From positions 97,017-161,016 of the forward strand of contig MNCI01021506.1 in NCBI GenBank assembly GCA_015680685.1: a stretch of DNA of 64,000 nucleotides. The letters run 5' to 3'. This DNA comes from Gnetum montanum. Lineage: Eukaryota > Streptophyta > Gnetopsida > Gnetales > Gnetaceae. The position numbers and the translations under genes are program-made. The notes beneath the pieces are model-generated. The model made no database searches. It was not told where the DNA came from and worked only from the letters and a program-made list of their open reading frames with translations. Of this stretch, positions 1 to 8,721 are shown in pieces. Numbering within the stretch: the stretch's first letter is position 1; every line of letters starts with the position of its first letter.

Positions 1-403
1 CTCCCACACTCCCCCACCCCCTTGCACCCCCTCTCCCTCGCTACTACCCCAATGTCCCCCGCCAAGACCTCCCCCCATCACCCACAACCGACAGACACAA
101 CCCACCCAACCCCTCCCCGTGCACCAATCATCCAGTCGCTCACACAGGAATCGGAACCAGAGCTCCCCCTTGGGGGAGTGGGTTAATGTTGTTCGGGGGA
201 GCACCCAAACCAGACAGCGTCAAGCGCAGCAACCCCTAGCCGAGGAGGCTGGCTGTGCCTCTGTGGTGCGGGACAGCGAGGGATGCCCAGGCTGACTGAC
301 CGAGACCCGGGCTCGAAGCAAACAAGCCCAACGAGATATCGACTTGGGACAACAACAGACCCTACGGGAGGTCTACCAACGCCGCACATCTGGGTGCACA
401 TGA
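1..403 (+). pseudogene. LINE copy A ORF1, 3' portion
   Basis: This is the C-terminal part of the ORF1 (DUF4283-type RNA-binding protein) of copy A. Only the tail is present: a Pro/Ser-rich low-complexity stretch over the first ~170 bases, then a segment matching the ORF1 end of copy C (Glu-Leu-Pro-Leu, later an Ile-Asp-Leu-Gly block and the residues EVYQRR just before the stop). The reading frame shifts near 175. The stop TGA at 401-403 overlaps the ATG of ORF2 at 400-402, an arrangement also seen in copy C. Assignment rests on alignment to copy C, where the DUF4283-like region is visible. Confidence 0.7.
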
Positions 404-1080
404 AGATTCTCAGTTGGAATTGCAGGGGACAAGGCACCCACCCCCTATAAACAAAATACCCTGTGCCATATTGTTAGAGAGGAAAACTGCGATATGGTCT
501 GCCTCCAGGAAACCAAACTATAGGCAGAAGAATCCTGCCACCTCCAATGGGAGGGTTGGGCCACTCACTTGCACCCCTGCCAGGGCAGAGCCGGGGGTCT
601 TGCCATCCTGGCACGGTTCCCCACTACATTAGTCGACACATCTCCGTGGGCCATCACAGTCCACACTCCTGCCCACGGGTTTTGGCTGACAAATTTCTAT
701 GGGGCACAGGGTTGGGAGTCGCAGCTGCAGGAGCTTAACCGTGTGGCACTGTTGGTGCCAGACCGCCGCTCCTGGCTAGTGGTGGGCGACTTCAACCAGC
801 GTCTGCACCCCTGGGAGAAGTCTGGGGGAGCTACCCCCCACCTTCGGGTGTGCAGGCTTTCCTTGACTTCCTAGATACGTACTCCCTAGTTGACTTACCC
901 ATCGCAAACTGCCAGTTCACCTGGAGCAACCGGCGGAAAGGGGTGCACCGTATCCTCTCCTGCATTGATCGGGCCTGCATTAGCTCCGATCTCCGTCTCC
1001 GCACTGCTGTTCACGTGACGGGGCAGGAAAGGGTTGCTTTCGATCACCGTTCGCTGGTCATTTCCATCGGATCGACTAAG
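400..1080 (+). pseudogene. LINE copy A ORF2, endonuclease domain
   Basis: N-terminal apurinic-like endonuclease of a plant L1-type ORF2, which nicks target DNA to prime reverse transcription. The start ATG at 400 opens MKILSWNCRG, the family's signature beginning. It is followed by the CLQETK motif near 510, the LTNFYG segment near 687, GDFN at 785-796 (catalytic Asp), FTWSN near 919 and a final FDHRSLV near 1040, corresponding to the SDH motif. At least two frameshifts break it: the start is in frame 1, the GDFN region in frame 2, and from about 850 the frame is again 1 and continues into RT. Not functional as it stands. Confidence 0.88.
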
Positions 1081-2760
1081 CCTCAGGCCCCATGCCCCTT
1101 TCGGTTTGAGGCCACATGGTTCTCTAAGCCGTGGCTACGCCCCTTGGTTGAGGATATCTGGGCTGATTATCAACCGGATAGAGTGGACCCTCGGAACTTC
1201 CTCAAAGAGGCCTTGCTCCGGCTAAAGTGGGCCATTCAGGCCCTCCCGGTGGAGGAGAAATTCTCCTTCCGATCCAGCCGCCAGATGGTTCGTGCACAGC
1301 TGGGACAAATCCAGGCGTGGCAGGAGACTGGGGAGGACTTGCACTTGGAGGAGATGCGTCTCCTGCGACAACTTCAGAATCTTGACCAGGAGGAGGAAAC
1401 ATATTGGCGGCAGCGATCCCGGGTTCGATGGCTCCAAGAGGGGGATAGACAAACAAAATTCTTCTTTGCCATGGCCAAAACATGTGGCGAAAGCCAGGCC
1501 CGCTGCCTCTGCACCCAGACAGGTGAGGTGATCGATGACCCGCAGGGGATAGCCAATGTGCTATCACAATACCGGGGGGAAATTTGGACCAAGCGGCCCA
1601 CCCAACCCATTTCGGTCCATGTGGAGAAGGTGCTTCACGCAGTGGACAATCGACGGCTGCTGGCCCCCTTCTCCTGGCTGGAAGTGACTACCACCATCGA
1701 CAATATGCCGGGAGGGAAAGCGCCTGGACCAGATGGATGGCCGCTGGAATTCTTCAAAGAATTTCTGGATATTGTGGGGCCCAATATCCTGGATCCTTTC
1801 AACGTCATGTTGACCAGACGACAAGTGCGGCGGGAAATCAACTGCTCTCGAATTGTATGCATCCCAAAGCAGTTGGATGCCCATTGCCCGGAACACTTTC
1901 GTCCTATCGGAGTCTGCAACGTCCTCATCAGAATCTTCTCTAAGCTCCTGGTCAACCGACTTGGGCCTCTTTTGCCCAAGCTGGTAGGAAGCAATCAGAC
2001 TGGTTTTGTTCAGGGTAGGACTCTCCACGATCAGGTTCTTCTCATGCAAGAGGTCCTACACTCTCTTCGCACCACGAAGTTCCCTGGTCTATGTCTCAAG
2101 CTTGACATAGCTAAGGCATATGACACGCTCAGTTGAGAGGCCTTACAGGACATCATGCATAAGAAAGGATTCGATTGTGGGTTCATCCAACTATGTCTGC
2201 ACATCCAATCTTCTGCAGGGTTCTCTTTCGATGTTGGGGGGCGGTTGTGGGGTTTCTCATCTCCTGGTAGGGGTTTGAGACAAGGTGACCCACTTTCTTC
2301 CCTGCTCTTCATCATTGCCGTGGACCTCATGCAACATTATTGCAGCACGTCGGGGGTGGAAGGCTTGGACATTGTCGAGGTGGCTTGCCATGTTGAACAT
2401 TATGCTGATGATACCATGTTACTTAGCCGGGCAGCGGCTCCACAGGCACGGTGTATCAACATTGCCCTGACCAGGTTGGCAGCAGAGCTAGGATTGGAAA
2501 TCAACCGCATCAAATCAGCGACACATTTCCTCAATGTTGATGCACAGGTGAAGCACAGGGTTATACAAATCCTGGATATTCAGCCGGAGACAATCACCGA
2601 CACCTACCTCGATATCCCGCTGTTCCAATGGGGTCGGAAAAATGCATGTGCCCCCTTCCCGGCGAAGATCGAAAAGCGAATGAACCATTGGGCCAATCGC
2701 TTCCTTACACGAAAGGGCTGTCTCCTGGTGGCAACCGGGATCCTTACGGCTACCACATGA
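1081..2760 (+). pseudogene. LINE copy A ORF2, reverse transcriptase domain
   Basis: Reverse transcriptase of an L1-clade plant LINE, open in one frame except for a TGA at 2134-2136 and a TGA at 2758-2760. Recognisable blocks: a helical linker (1200-1650), the KAPGPDG block near 1720, FRPI near 1900, NQTGFVQGR near 1996, LDIAKAYD near 2103 (first catalytic Asp), GLRQGDPLS near 2275, and the YADD catalytic box at 2401-2412. A YLDIPLF segment near 2609 corresponds to the usual YLGIPLF. Catalytic residues are present, so decay seems to be through stops rather than active-site loss. Confidence 0.92.
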
Positions 2761-3500
2761 TTTGTGGTGGCAGTCGTCGCTCCCCCTATGGCCGTCACTC
2801 AACAAATCAACATGATGATCCGAAGTTTCGTTTGGAGGGGGGGGGGCAGAGGGGGGAGCAAGCTTCACTTAGTTGCTTGGACCTGCATTGCGCATCCTCG
2901 AAAAGTGGGGGGGTTGGGTATCACGTCCTTCGAGGACGAATGCATGATGGGACAGCAGCGGCTCCTCCACCGTCTGACATGCACGCATGGGGAGCTCAGT
3001 CAGTGGGCCTGCATCACCCAAAGGAAGTACACGCAATGGGAGCTTGGAACACGTGCCTTGCGACCCTGGCAGGCGATCTGCCGGCACGTGCAAGCAATGA
3101 TGACCTTAGGTTGGCTCCACCTCGAGCCGCGTGCCATACTGACAGAGAAATACCCCCGGAGGATGGATGGCAGGGGATCTGGCGTGGGCGGCTCCCCGAG
3201 AAAATCAAAAAGTCTCTGGCGTATCAAATCTGAGGCGCTCCCTGTGTGCGTTGTACTGAAACAGCGCGACATCTTGCACGATGACACATGTCCGTGCTGT
3301 AACGCTGCACCAGAAACAATTACTCCATTTACGAGTGTCCCTGCATGCAAGCCACTTGGCAAAGAACGGCGGTGCCCCCCCGAGGCAGTTCACCGGCGAC
3401 TCGTGGACATCCATGCTTTTATGGTTTGTTTGGACGGCGCGCAACTGCACTGTTTTCATGCAGGACTGGACCCCTCCCCCTCAACAGATAATTGTGCAGT
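2761..3500 (+). pseudogene. LINE copy A ORF2, post-RT and zinc-binding (zf-RVT-like) region
   Basis: Thumb/connection region followed by the zinc-binding module common after plant LINE RTs. Visible are SFVWRG near 2827, the W-x-x-x-C-x-x-P-R-K-x-GGLGI block near 2878-2922, and a Cys-rich CPCC pair near 3290 followed by the matching Cys pair near 3340, which is reached only after a +1 frame change at about 3320. Next comes the W-x-x-W-x-x-RN-x-x-VF stretch near 3420-3460 that normally precedes RNase H in plant LINEs. Here no RNase H follows; a different domain does. Confidence 0.85.
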
Positions 3501-3524
3501 CCTACCGTGTGTGGAGTGAGCTCG

Positions 3525-4125
3525 CGGCTGCAATGGGTGCCACGCCAACGTTTGAGCCTGACTGCGCCGCTTTCCGGGAAGATGAGGAGCTGTGGCGGTT
3601 GGTCACCAGGTGCGGCTGGTTCGGCCCATTGCAGTGGCTGGTCGGTGACCCGGACCTTGTTGACAACGCGTTCTTTGCAAACTGGAACGCTGACAGAACC
3701 CACTTCCGAGGACGCGAGATTCGTGTCACTGAATCTACCATTGCCAACTGTTTGGGGGCCCTAGCTACAGGAGAAATCGTCCTGCCCACTACCTGTGGCC
3801 TACAGGACGCCGCGACCTTTTTCAAGGGACCCGTACCTAGAACGCAGAGCTGCCAAGTCCCTAGATCCTCTCTCCCACGCCTCTGGGCTCGGGCCGCCAA
3901 CTTGGTGGACCATTTTTTCGTCCAGTCCGGCAATGCGTACAAGCTTCAGGGCTTGCATTTTGTCTTTCTGTGGTGCCTAAAGTTCGGCATCCAGGTTAAC
4001 ATCCCATGGTTTTTCCTGGAGACCATTCGCCTTAAACGACGCGGTCGTCACTTGGGGCTGATCTTGGCTCTGTGGAGGGGGGCCTCTACCCCCCTGGGGG
4101 GAGCACCTCTAATGCCCCCCTCCCC
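3525..4125 (+). pseudogene. LINE copy A ORF2, accessory domain resembling plant transposon protein (Transposase_32-like)
   Basis: A domain of about 190 residues, in frame with the preceding zinc-binding tail (single open frame 3281-4438). Landmarks: TPTFEPD near 3541, a FRGREIRVTE block near 3703, CLGA near 3750, VPRSSLPRLWA near 3858, LQGLHFVFLWCLKFG near 3946 and RRGRHLGLILALWRG near 4035. The pattern of an early REI-V-T strand, a middle helical block and a late G-LI-AL-R-G motif resembles the 'putative plant transposon protein' family found next to plant retroelements. This assignment is by eye and tentative. Copies B and C carry the same domain in the same place, so it is part of the element and not a chance join. 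The function is unknown. Confidence 0.7.
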
Positions 4126-4225
4126 CCCTGCCACTTCAACCTCCCCCAACCTGGAAACTCATGTTACGGGTCTCACGTGGGGACGCCGCTCCCAACACAG
4201 TCTGCGTTCCTTACCAGACCTCCCC

Positions 4226-4226
<1 letters not shown>

Positions 4227-4268
<42 letters not shown>

Positions 4269-4273
4269 AGCNN
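4227..4273. repeat. Poly(C) tract with two-base gap
   Basis: Forty-two C residues (4227-4268) followed by AGC and NN at 4272-4273. It lies in the Pro/Ser-rich linker between the accessory domain and the coiled coil of copy A. The tract creates artificial poly-Pro and poly-Gly frames on both strands and is a likely spot for assembly length error, which may account for the frame change between 4220 and 4280. Confidence 0.9.
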
Positions 4274-4278
4274 TATTG

Positions 4279-4600
4279 CTGCGCGGGAGGCAGAACATCG
4301 GGAGTGGGAGGCAAAGTGGAACGAGGCCCTAGCCCAATCTCGTGCCGAGTAAGAGGCCCATTTCCACGAACAAGCACAAGAGATGACGCGACAACATGCG
4401 CTCATGGCAGAGGCTACACGGGCCCGACTCATCGATGAGATCCGAGACCAGGTTAGGGAGGAGTTGTGCCAGGAGGAGGTGGCCCGTCGAGCCCAAGAGC
4501 AGGTGGCAAGGGAAGAACAGGAACGCTTGCAGGAAGAGGAAGACCAACGACAAAGACAACTCGACCGGGCACATGAGCACAATGCCCGTCAGTGGCTTAG
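4279..4600 (+). pseudogene. LINE copy A ORF2, charged coiled-coil region
   Basis: About 105 residues rich in Glu, Arg, Gln and Ala without prolines: AAREAEHREWEAKW at the start, then ARLIDEIRDQVREEL near 4423, then long E/R/Q heptad-like runs up to 4600. An in-frame TAA at 4350-4352 interrupts it. Copy B (6480-6830) has the same region nearly unbroken, with the conserved block ARLIDEIRAQVREEL. The composition strongly suggests an extended coiled coil, perhaps for oligomerisation. It separates the accessory domain from the J-like terminus. Confidence 0.75.
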
Positions 4601-4604
4601 GGGG

Positions 4605-4868
4605 GGACGCTGCCCTTACAACATCTTGGGCATAAGTTGTGAGAGCTCCTGGGGGGAGCTCAGGCGACATATCTGACACACGTCAGCGCGATTCCATCCG
4701 GACGCTGGGGACTCTCCGATTGATCGGAGTAGGCGAGAGTCTATCATGCAGAGCATCCAGCAGGCGGCGAACTTCATGGACATTGAAGAGCACCGCAACA
4801 CCCTAGATTTGCTCCATGAGCTTGAACGACCACAGTGCGCCTGCCGCTGTCTGCCGACCCGCCCCTAA
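4605..4868 (+). pseudogene. LINE copy A ORF2, C-terminal J-domain-like segment
   Basis: About 87 residues ending at TAA 4866-4868. It opens with CPYNILGI (4612-4635), matching the YxxLGI start of DnaJ J-domains, followed by a helix with W-x-E-L-R-R-H-I, then ARFHPDAGD with the HPD tripeptide at 4695-4703. After it come a basic stretch and QSIQQAANFMDIEEHRNTLD, which parallels the helix III / 'R-x-x-YD' end of J-domains. One in-frame TGA (4674-4676) sits where copy B has CGC/CGA arginines, consistent with CpG decay. J-domains stimulate Hsp70 ATPase through HPD. That this one does so is inference; the sequence only shows the layout. Confidence 0.62.
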
Positions 4869-4997
4869 GGCCCCCCCCCCCCCCCCCCCCTCCCACCCCC
4901 CTTTTTTCTGGTGGGCCATCCCTGATGACCCTTAAACTGTATACTTGTGTACTATATTTCTTGGTAATACAATCCCAAACATTCTCTCAAAAAAAAA
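4869..4997 (+). other. LINE copy A 3' UTR and terminus
   Basis: Short untranslated tail starting with a poly(C) run (4871-4890), then an AT-rich stretch and the shared LINE end TACAATCCCAAACATTCTCTC followed by nine A at 4989-4997. The same terminal sequence closes copies B and C. Confidence 0.8.
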
Positions 4998-5071
4998 TGT
5001 ACAAAACCCAAACTTCCAAGATCCACTATCCTTAACTTATAATGAAAAAAATATAATTGTGCACTTCAAGT

Positions 5072-5085
5072 AAGTTCTTAAATGC
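5072..5085. repeat. TSD of LINE copy B, left
   Basis: AAGTTCTTAAATGC, repeated exactly at 7751-7764 just after the poly(A) of copy B. A 14-bp direct repeat is in the usual range for target-primed insertion and fixes the 5' truncation point at 5086. Confidence 0.85.
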
Positions 5086-5730
5086 GCCCATGCGGCGCGG
5101 GCGGGTTGGGCATCACGACGTTCGAGGACGAGCTGATGCTGGGGCGGCAGTGGCTCGTTCTTTGACTTTCATGGCCGCATCGGGACCCGGTCCCGTGGAT
5201 TCACATTATTTGCAATAAATATGTCTGCTGGGAGGCGGCGGCACGGGACTCCAAGCCATGGCAAGCGATCGCCAGACATGTGCAAGAGATGCAGGCTTCG
5301 GGGTGGGCAAGCCTCGAGCCCAGAGCCATCATGGCTGACAAATATCCGCGCAGTAACGTCTGGCGGCGGATCTGGAAGGGGCGGCTGCCAGAAAAAATTA
5401 AGATTTTTCTGTGGTTAATGGTGCGTGACACGTTGCCTGTCCGGGCCTTGTTACGACGGCGCGGACTGCTGGACACCGACACTTGTCCAACATGCAGAGC
5501 TGCCGCTGAAACCACCCAGCATTTCGCTCGCGAATGCCCTCGCATGCGCGACACGTGGCGCGCAGCGGCGGGGCCCCCCCCCCCCCCCCCTCGAGGCACC
5601 TTACAGGTGACTCTTGGGCCACGCTACTTCTATGGGTAGCGTGGAAGGCGAGGAATAATACTGTTTTTCAGCAGCAGCGGCGCCCCCCTCCACAGCGGCT
5701 GGTTAGGCAGGCCGTTTTTGCGTAGAGAGA
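5086..5730 (+). pseudogene. LINE copy B ORF2, post-RT and zinc-binding region
   Basis: It begins with the GGLGITTFEDELMLG block, followed by a long open stretch (5280-5560) containing WRRIWKGRLPEKIKIFLW, then the zinc-binding motif CPTC (near 5487) and HFARECPRM (near 5522), then W-x-A-W-K-A-RNN-x-VF near 5635-5665. Frame changes at about 5165 (early TGA) and at a poly(C) run near 5575 break it. The layout matches copy A and again leads directly into the accessory domain instead of RNase H. Confidence 0.85.
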
Positions 5731-5743
5731 AATTGAAAGCGCC

Positions 5744-6290
5744 ATGGGAACCACGCCCACGTTTGAGCCAGACTACGCCGCCTTTCAGGAGAACGAGGCG
5801 CTCTGGCGGTTGGTGGCTCAATGTGGGTGGGCCGACCCGCTACAACGCCTGGTTGGGGACCCAGACTTAGCTGATGATGCTTTCTTCTCGAATTGGGTCA
5901 ACGATCGTACCTTCTTCAGGGGGCGTGAGATCTGGGTCACAGAAGCAGCGATTGCTAGCTGTCTGGGGGCCCCCATTGCGGGGGAGACCATCCTGCCCTC
6001 CACCCGCGGCCTCCAAGATGCGGAGCTGTTCTTTGATGGGCTAGTTCCCAGAACCAAGAGCAAACAGGTGCCTAGATCTTCCCTCCCCCGCCTCTGGGCG
6101 GGCAGAGCGGATCTAGTGGACAAATTCTTCGTCCAGTCTGGCAACGGGTCCAAGCTACAAGGCCTACATTTCGCCTTTCTCCGTTGCCTCAAAGGGGGCT
6201 ACCTGGTCAACCTCCCCCGCTACTTTAAGGCGACCCTTAGCCTCAAACGTCGGGGCCGGCACTCAGGTTTGATTTTGGCTCTCTGGAGGG
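5744..6290 (+). pseudogene. LINE copy B ORF2, accessory domain (Transposase_32-like)
   Basis: The best preserved copy of the accessory domain, open from 5744 to the TGA at 6356. Landmarks: TPTFEPDYAAF, LWRLVAQCGW, FFRGREIWVTEAAIASCLGAP near 5912-5972, VPRSSLPRLWAG near 6069, LVDKFFVQSG near 6115, LQGLHFAFLRCLKGG near 6157 and LKRRGRHSGLILALWRG near 6242. Residues 1-185 align with copy A with few gaps. The family assignment (putative plant transposon protein) is by pattern only; the substrate and activity are unknown. It ends in a Pro/Ser-rich linker. Confidence 0.72.
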
Positions 6291-6479
6291 GGGCAGAGGG
6301 GGAGCAGCAACCCTCATCCTCTGCCCCCCCCCCCCGAGACGTCCCCCAGGTCGCCTGAGGCGACGGCGGTGCCCGAGCTGGGAAGGGGTTGGGGCCCTTG
6401 GGGCTCTTGTATCACGCGGAGCCGAAGGACCCCGTGGGAAAGGCGCCCCCCCGAGCGTCAGGACCAGTCAACCTCCGCC

Positions 6480-6830
6480 CCCCCAGAAACCTCAAACCAG
6501 GAAGCTTGGAATGAGGATCTGCGGAAGAGGGTGGCTGAAGAAGCCCCAGAGGCAGAAAGGAAGGAATGGGAGGCAAAATGGACGGAAGCCCTCGCCCAGG
6601 CCCGCAACGAGTTAGAAGCCCAATTTAAGGAGTGGGAGCAGGAACGGGTGAAACAACAGGACTTGTTGGCAGAAGCCGCTAGGGCTCGGCTCATCGATGA
6701 AATCAGAGCCCAAGTGAGGGAGGAGCTGGCACAGGAGGAAGAGGCCTGGAGACAGAGACAACAGGTGGAATAGGTGGAGCGGGACCGGCTTCAGGAGGAG
6801 GAGCTGCGGCAGAGGCAACTGGACCGTGTC
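6480..6830 (+). pseudogene. LINE copy B ORF2, coiled-coil region
   Basis: Mostly open (6369-6773): a Glu/Arg/Ala/Gln-rich helix with EWEAKWTEALAQARNELEA near 6566 and ARLIDEIRAQVREEL near 6682. A TAG at 6771-6773 interrupts it, after which the frame continues with RDRLQEEELRQRQLDRVHKHN to 6840. It has the same order and the same key blocks as copy A. Confidence 0.75.
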
Positions 6831-6844
6831 CACAAGCACAATAC

Positions 6845-7134
6845 CCGACAATGGTTACGGGGGGGATGATGCCCGTACCTTACCTTAGGAATCAGCTGTG
6901 AGAGCTCTTGGGGCGACCTTCATCGATATATCCGCCGAACCTCGGCACGTTGCCAGCCCGATGCCGGAGCCTCCCACGAGGATAAAAGCAGACGAGAGGC
7001 GGCCTTGCAGGGTGTCCAGCAGGCGGCCAACTTCATGGATACGGAGGAGCATCGGAAGACTCGACTTTCTTCACGAGCTGGTGCGCCCCGACTACGCATG
7101 CCGGAAGCTTCCTATGAACCCTACGTTTCCTTAG
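6845..7134 (+). pseudogene. LINE copy B ORF2, J-domain-like C terminus
   Basis: After WLRGG and a TGA come CPYLTLGI, ESSWGDLHRYIRRTSARC, then Q-P-D at 6954-6962 in place of HPD, and AALQGVQQAANFMDTEEHRK. A frame change near 7060 leads to DFLHELVRPDYACR and the stop at 7132-7134. The Gln for His change would abolish canonical J function if it were ancestral; copies A and C keep His, so it looks like decay in this copy. Confidence 0.6.
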
Positions 7135-7740
7135 GGGGTGGGCGGGCCATGGAAAATGGGGGGCGGTAGCCCCGCCCGCCCCTTCGCGGGCTGCACCCCC
7201 CGCTCTCGTAGGGTTTCGTCGTTCTTGGGGGGGGGCGCCCCCCCTGGCCGCTTCGTGGGGGATCCTTGTGGGGGCCCCCCTCCCGTTCTGCTTGAGTGCT
7301 TTTTCTTCGGGGGTGGGGGGAGGGGGGGCGCCCCTGCCCCTTGGTCCCCTTGGTTCTTTTGGCTTGTTACTTGTTGGCCGTCGCTTTGTGCTCCCTGGCC
7401 GGTCAGCCAGGATGAGCTGGTGGGTACGTTCAGGGACCCCCCCCTCGGGGCGGCCGTCACCGGTGACCCCCTTTTTTGTAATCTTGTAACATATTTGCTT
7501 TTTCTAGTTATAAAATCCCCCCTCCATTTGTCTCTGGTTGGGGGGGGGGGGGTCCCCTTGGTTCTTTTGGCTTGTTGCTTGTTGGCCATCGCTTTGTGCT
7601 CCCTGGCCGGTCGGCCAAGATGAGCTGGTGGGTACGTTCGGGGATCCCCCCCCTTGGGGCGGCCGTCACTGGTGACCCCCCTTTTTGTAATCTTGTAACA
7701 TATTTGCTTTTTCCAGTTATAAAATCCCGAATACTTTCTC
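7135..7740 (+). other. LINE copy B 3' UTR with tandem duplication
   Basis: G/C-rich 3' UTR. A unit beginning GGTCCCCTTGGTTCTTTTGG occurs at 7343-7518 and again at 7551-7732 (period 208), both ending in TTATAAAATCCC. Several open frames across this stretch are shadows of G/C runs. Confidence 0.75.
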
Positions 7741-7764
7741 AAAAAAAAAAAAGTTCTTAAATGC
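7741..7764. repeat. LINE copy B poly(A) and right TSD
   Basis: Twelve A (7741-7752), whose last two bases overlap the right copy of the 14-bp TSD (7751-7764). Confidence 0.85.
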
Positions 7765-8702
7765 CATGTAAGAAACTAGCTCACACATCAACAATGGAGA
7801 GTTACATTATACATGTTTGTTAATTTTTTATGTCAAAGAAAAAGGTTGTTACTACCTCAAGCCATTGATACTAGATAAATGTTCATATATGAAAATCAAA
7901 CCATTGATACTAGCCTCTCATGTTTTCACATTGAGAGAAATGTATACTTGAACAAAGGACCATTTAATAATGAATTTGGAACATGACAACTCTCTTGACA
8001 ACCTCCTCAAAACTGAGCATGAAAATGCTCAACAAAATAGAACATATTCACTCCACTTTTTGTTATGCAAAAGACAAAAAATCATCAATACGCATGATTT
8101 TTTTAAAATAAATGAGTACTCAATGGACCCTTTGGCCATCTATCTATCACAAACCAAGTCCCTCAAACCCTACTACATCTTGTAGCCCATACAAAAAGAA
8201 CACTAGGGTTAGATAAGATGGTGGGAGCTAAGACCATCAAGCACGTCCAAGGACTAAGCCCTTGTAGCCCACACAAGAGATCACCAACCTTGGATAAAAC
8301 GATAGAGGGAATTTCTTAATAATGATCACAAAAACATGGAATACCAAGTGCACATGACATAAAGAAAATGCTAACTCATAAGTCCAATACATATATGCCA
8401 AAAACTATATTCATGATCCATGGAAAATCCTATGCAAGACTCACAACTCACAAGAAATCCCACATGCTATCATGAAATAATTGTCAATTTGTCCAAGCTA
8501 AGATACCAACACCTGTCAATAGTTAGAATGGAACAATGGTTTGAAGTACACACATGTATGAGTGAGTTGGTCAATTTGACGAAGAAAAGCACACTTCAAG
8601 CTTGGATTTTTGTTGAATTAACAGCTTCAAGGATTAGGTTAGATTGTTTCTTAACCAACATCCTCAAGAATCGAGTTGTAATAGCAAGCCCAAGGTGTAG
8701 CC
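7765..8702. other. AT-rich flank, no gene seen
   Basis: Host or older repeat DNA lying between LINE copies B and C. It has short open frames without recognisable motifs. It was continuous with 23039 onward before copy C inserted. Confidence 0.6.
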
Positions 8703-8721
8703 AAAAGCCTCAAGGAAATCA
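8703..8721. repeat. TSD of LINE copy C, left
   Basis: AAAAGCCTCAAGGAAATCA, repeated exactly at 23020-23038 directly after the poly(A) of copy C. The 19-bp direct repeat shows that all sequence between (14.3 kb) derives from one LINE insertion plus later nested events. Confidence 0.92.

Larger units (their letters stand above)
1..4997 (+). mobile_element. LINE copy A (plant L1-type non-LTR retrotransposon), 5' end outside window
   Basis: The element enters the window inside ORF1, continues through a complete but frameshifted ORF2, and ends in a short 3' UTR and a 9-nt A run. Order of domains: ORF1 tail, L1-type endonuclease, reverse transcriptase, zinc-binding region, an accessory domain resembling putative plant transposon proteins, coiled coil, and a J-domain-like C terminus. 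It is GC-rich and less decayed than copy C, although it has several frameshifts and in-frame stops (TGA at 2134 and 4674). The shared 3' end, ATCCCRAAYAYTYTCTC followed by A, recurs in copies B and C and defines the element's terminus. No TSD can be assigned because the 5' end lies outside. Confidence 0.92.
5086..7752 (+). mobile_element. LINE copy B, 5'-truncated
   Basis: A second member of the same LINE family, starting inside the post-RT region (equivalent to about position 2890 of copy A) and running to a 12-nt poly(A). It keeps the zinc-binding region, accessory domain, coiled coil and J-like C terminus, and has a longer 3' UTR than copy A because of a 208-bp tandem duplication. The 14-bp TSD shows that it inserted as a truncated copy, typical of LINEs. 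Between 4998 and 5071 lies only short AT-rich flank. Confidence 0.9.

Noticed and set aside
183-437. Open frame on the minus strand over the ORF1/ORF2 junction
   Set aside because: Antisense to the LINE coding frames, no motif; a shadow of GC-rich sequence.
4159-4582. Minus-strand frames with poly-Gly and Ser/Cys-rich peptides
   Set aside because: Produced by the poly(C) tract and the coiled-coil region read backwards.
7131-7742. 203-residue minus-strand and 161-residue plus-strand frames in the copy B 3' UTR
   Set aside because: Both run through the tandemly duplicated G/C-rich UTR; repeat-driven and without known motifs.
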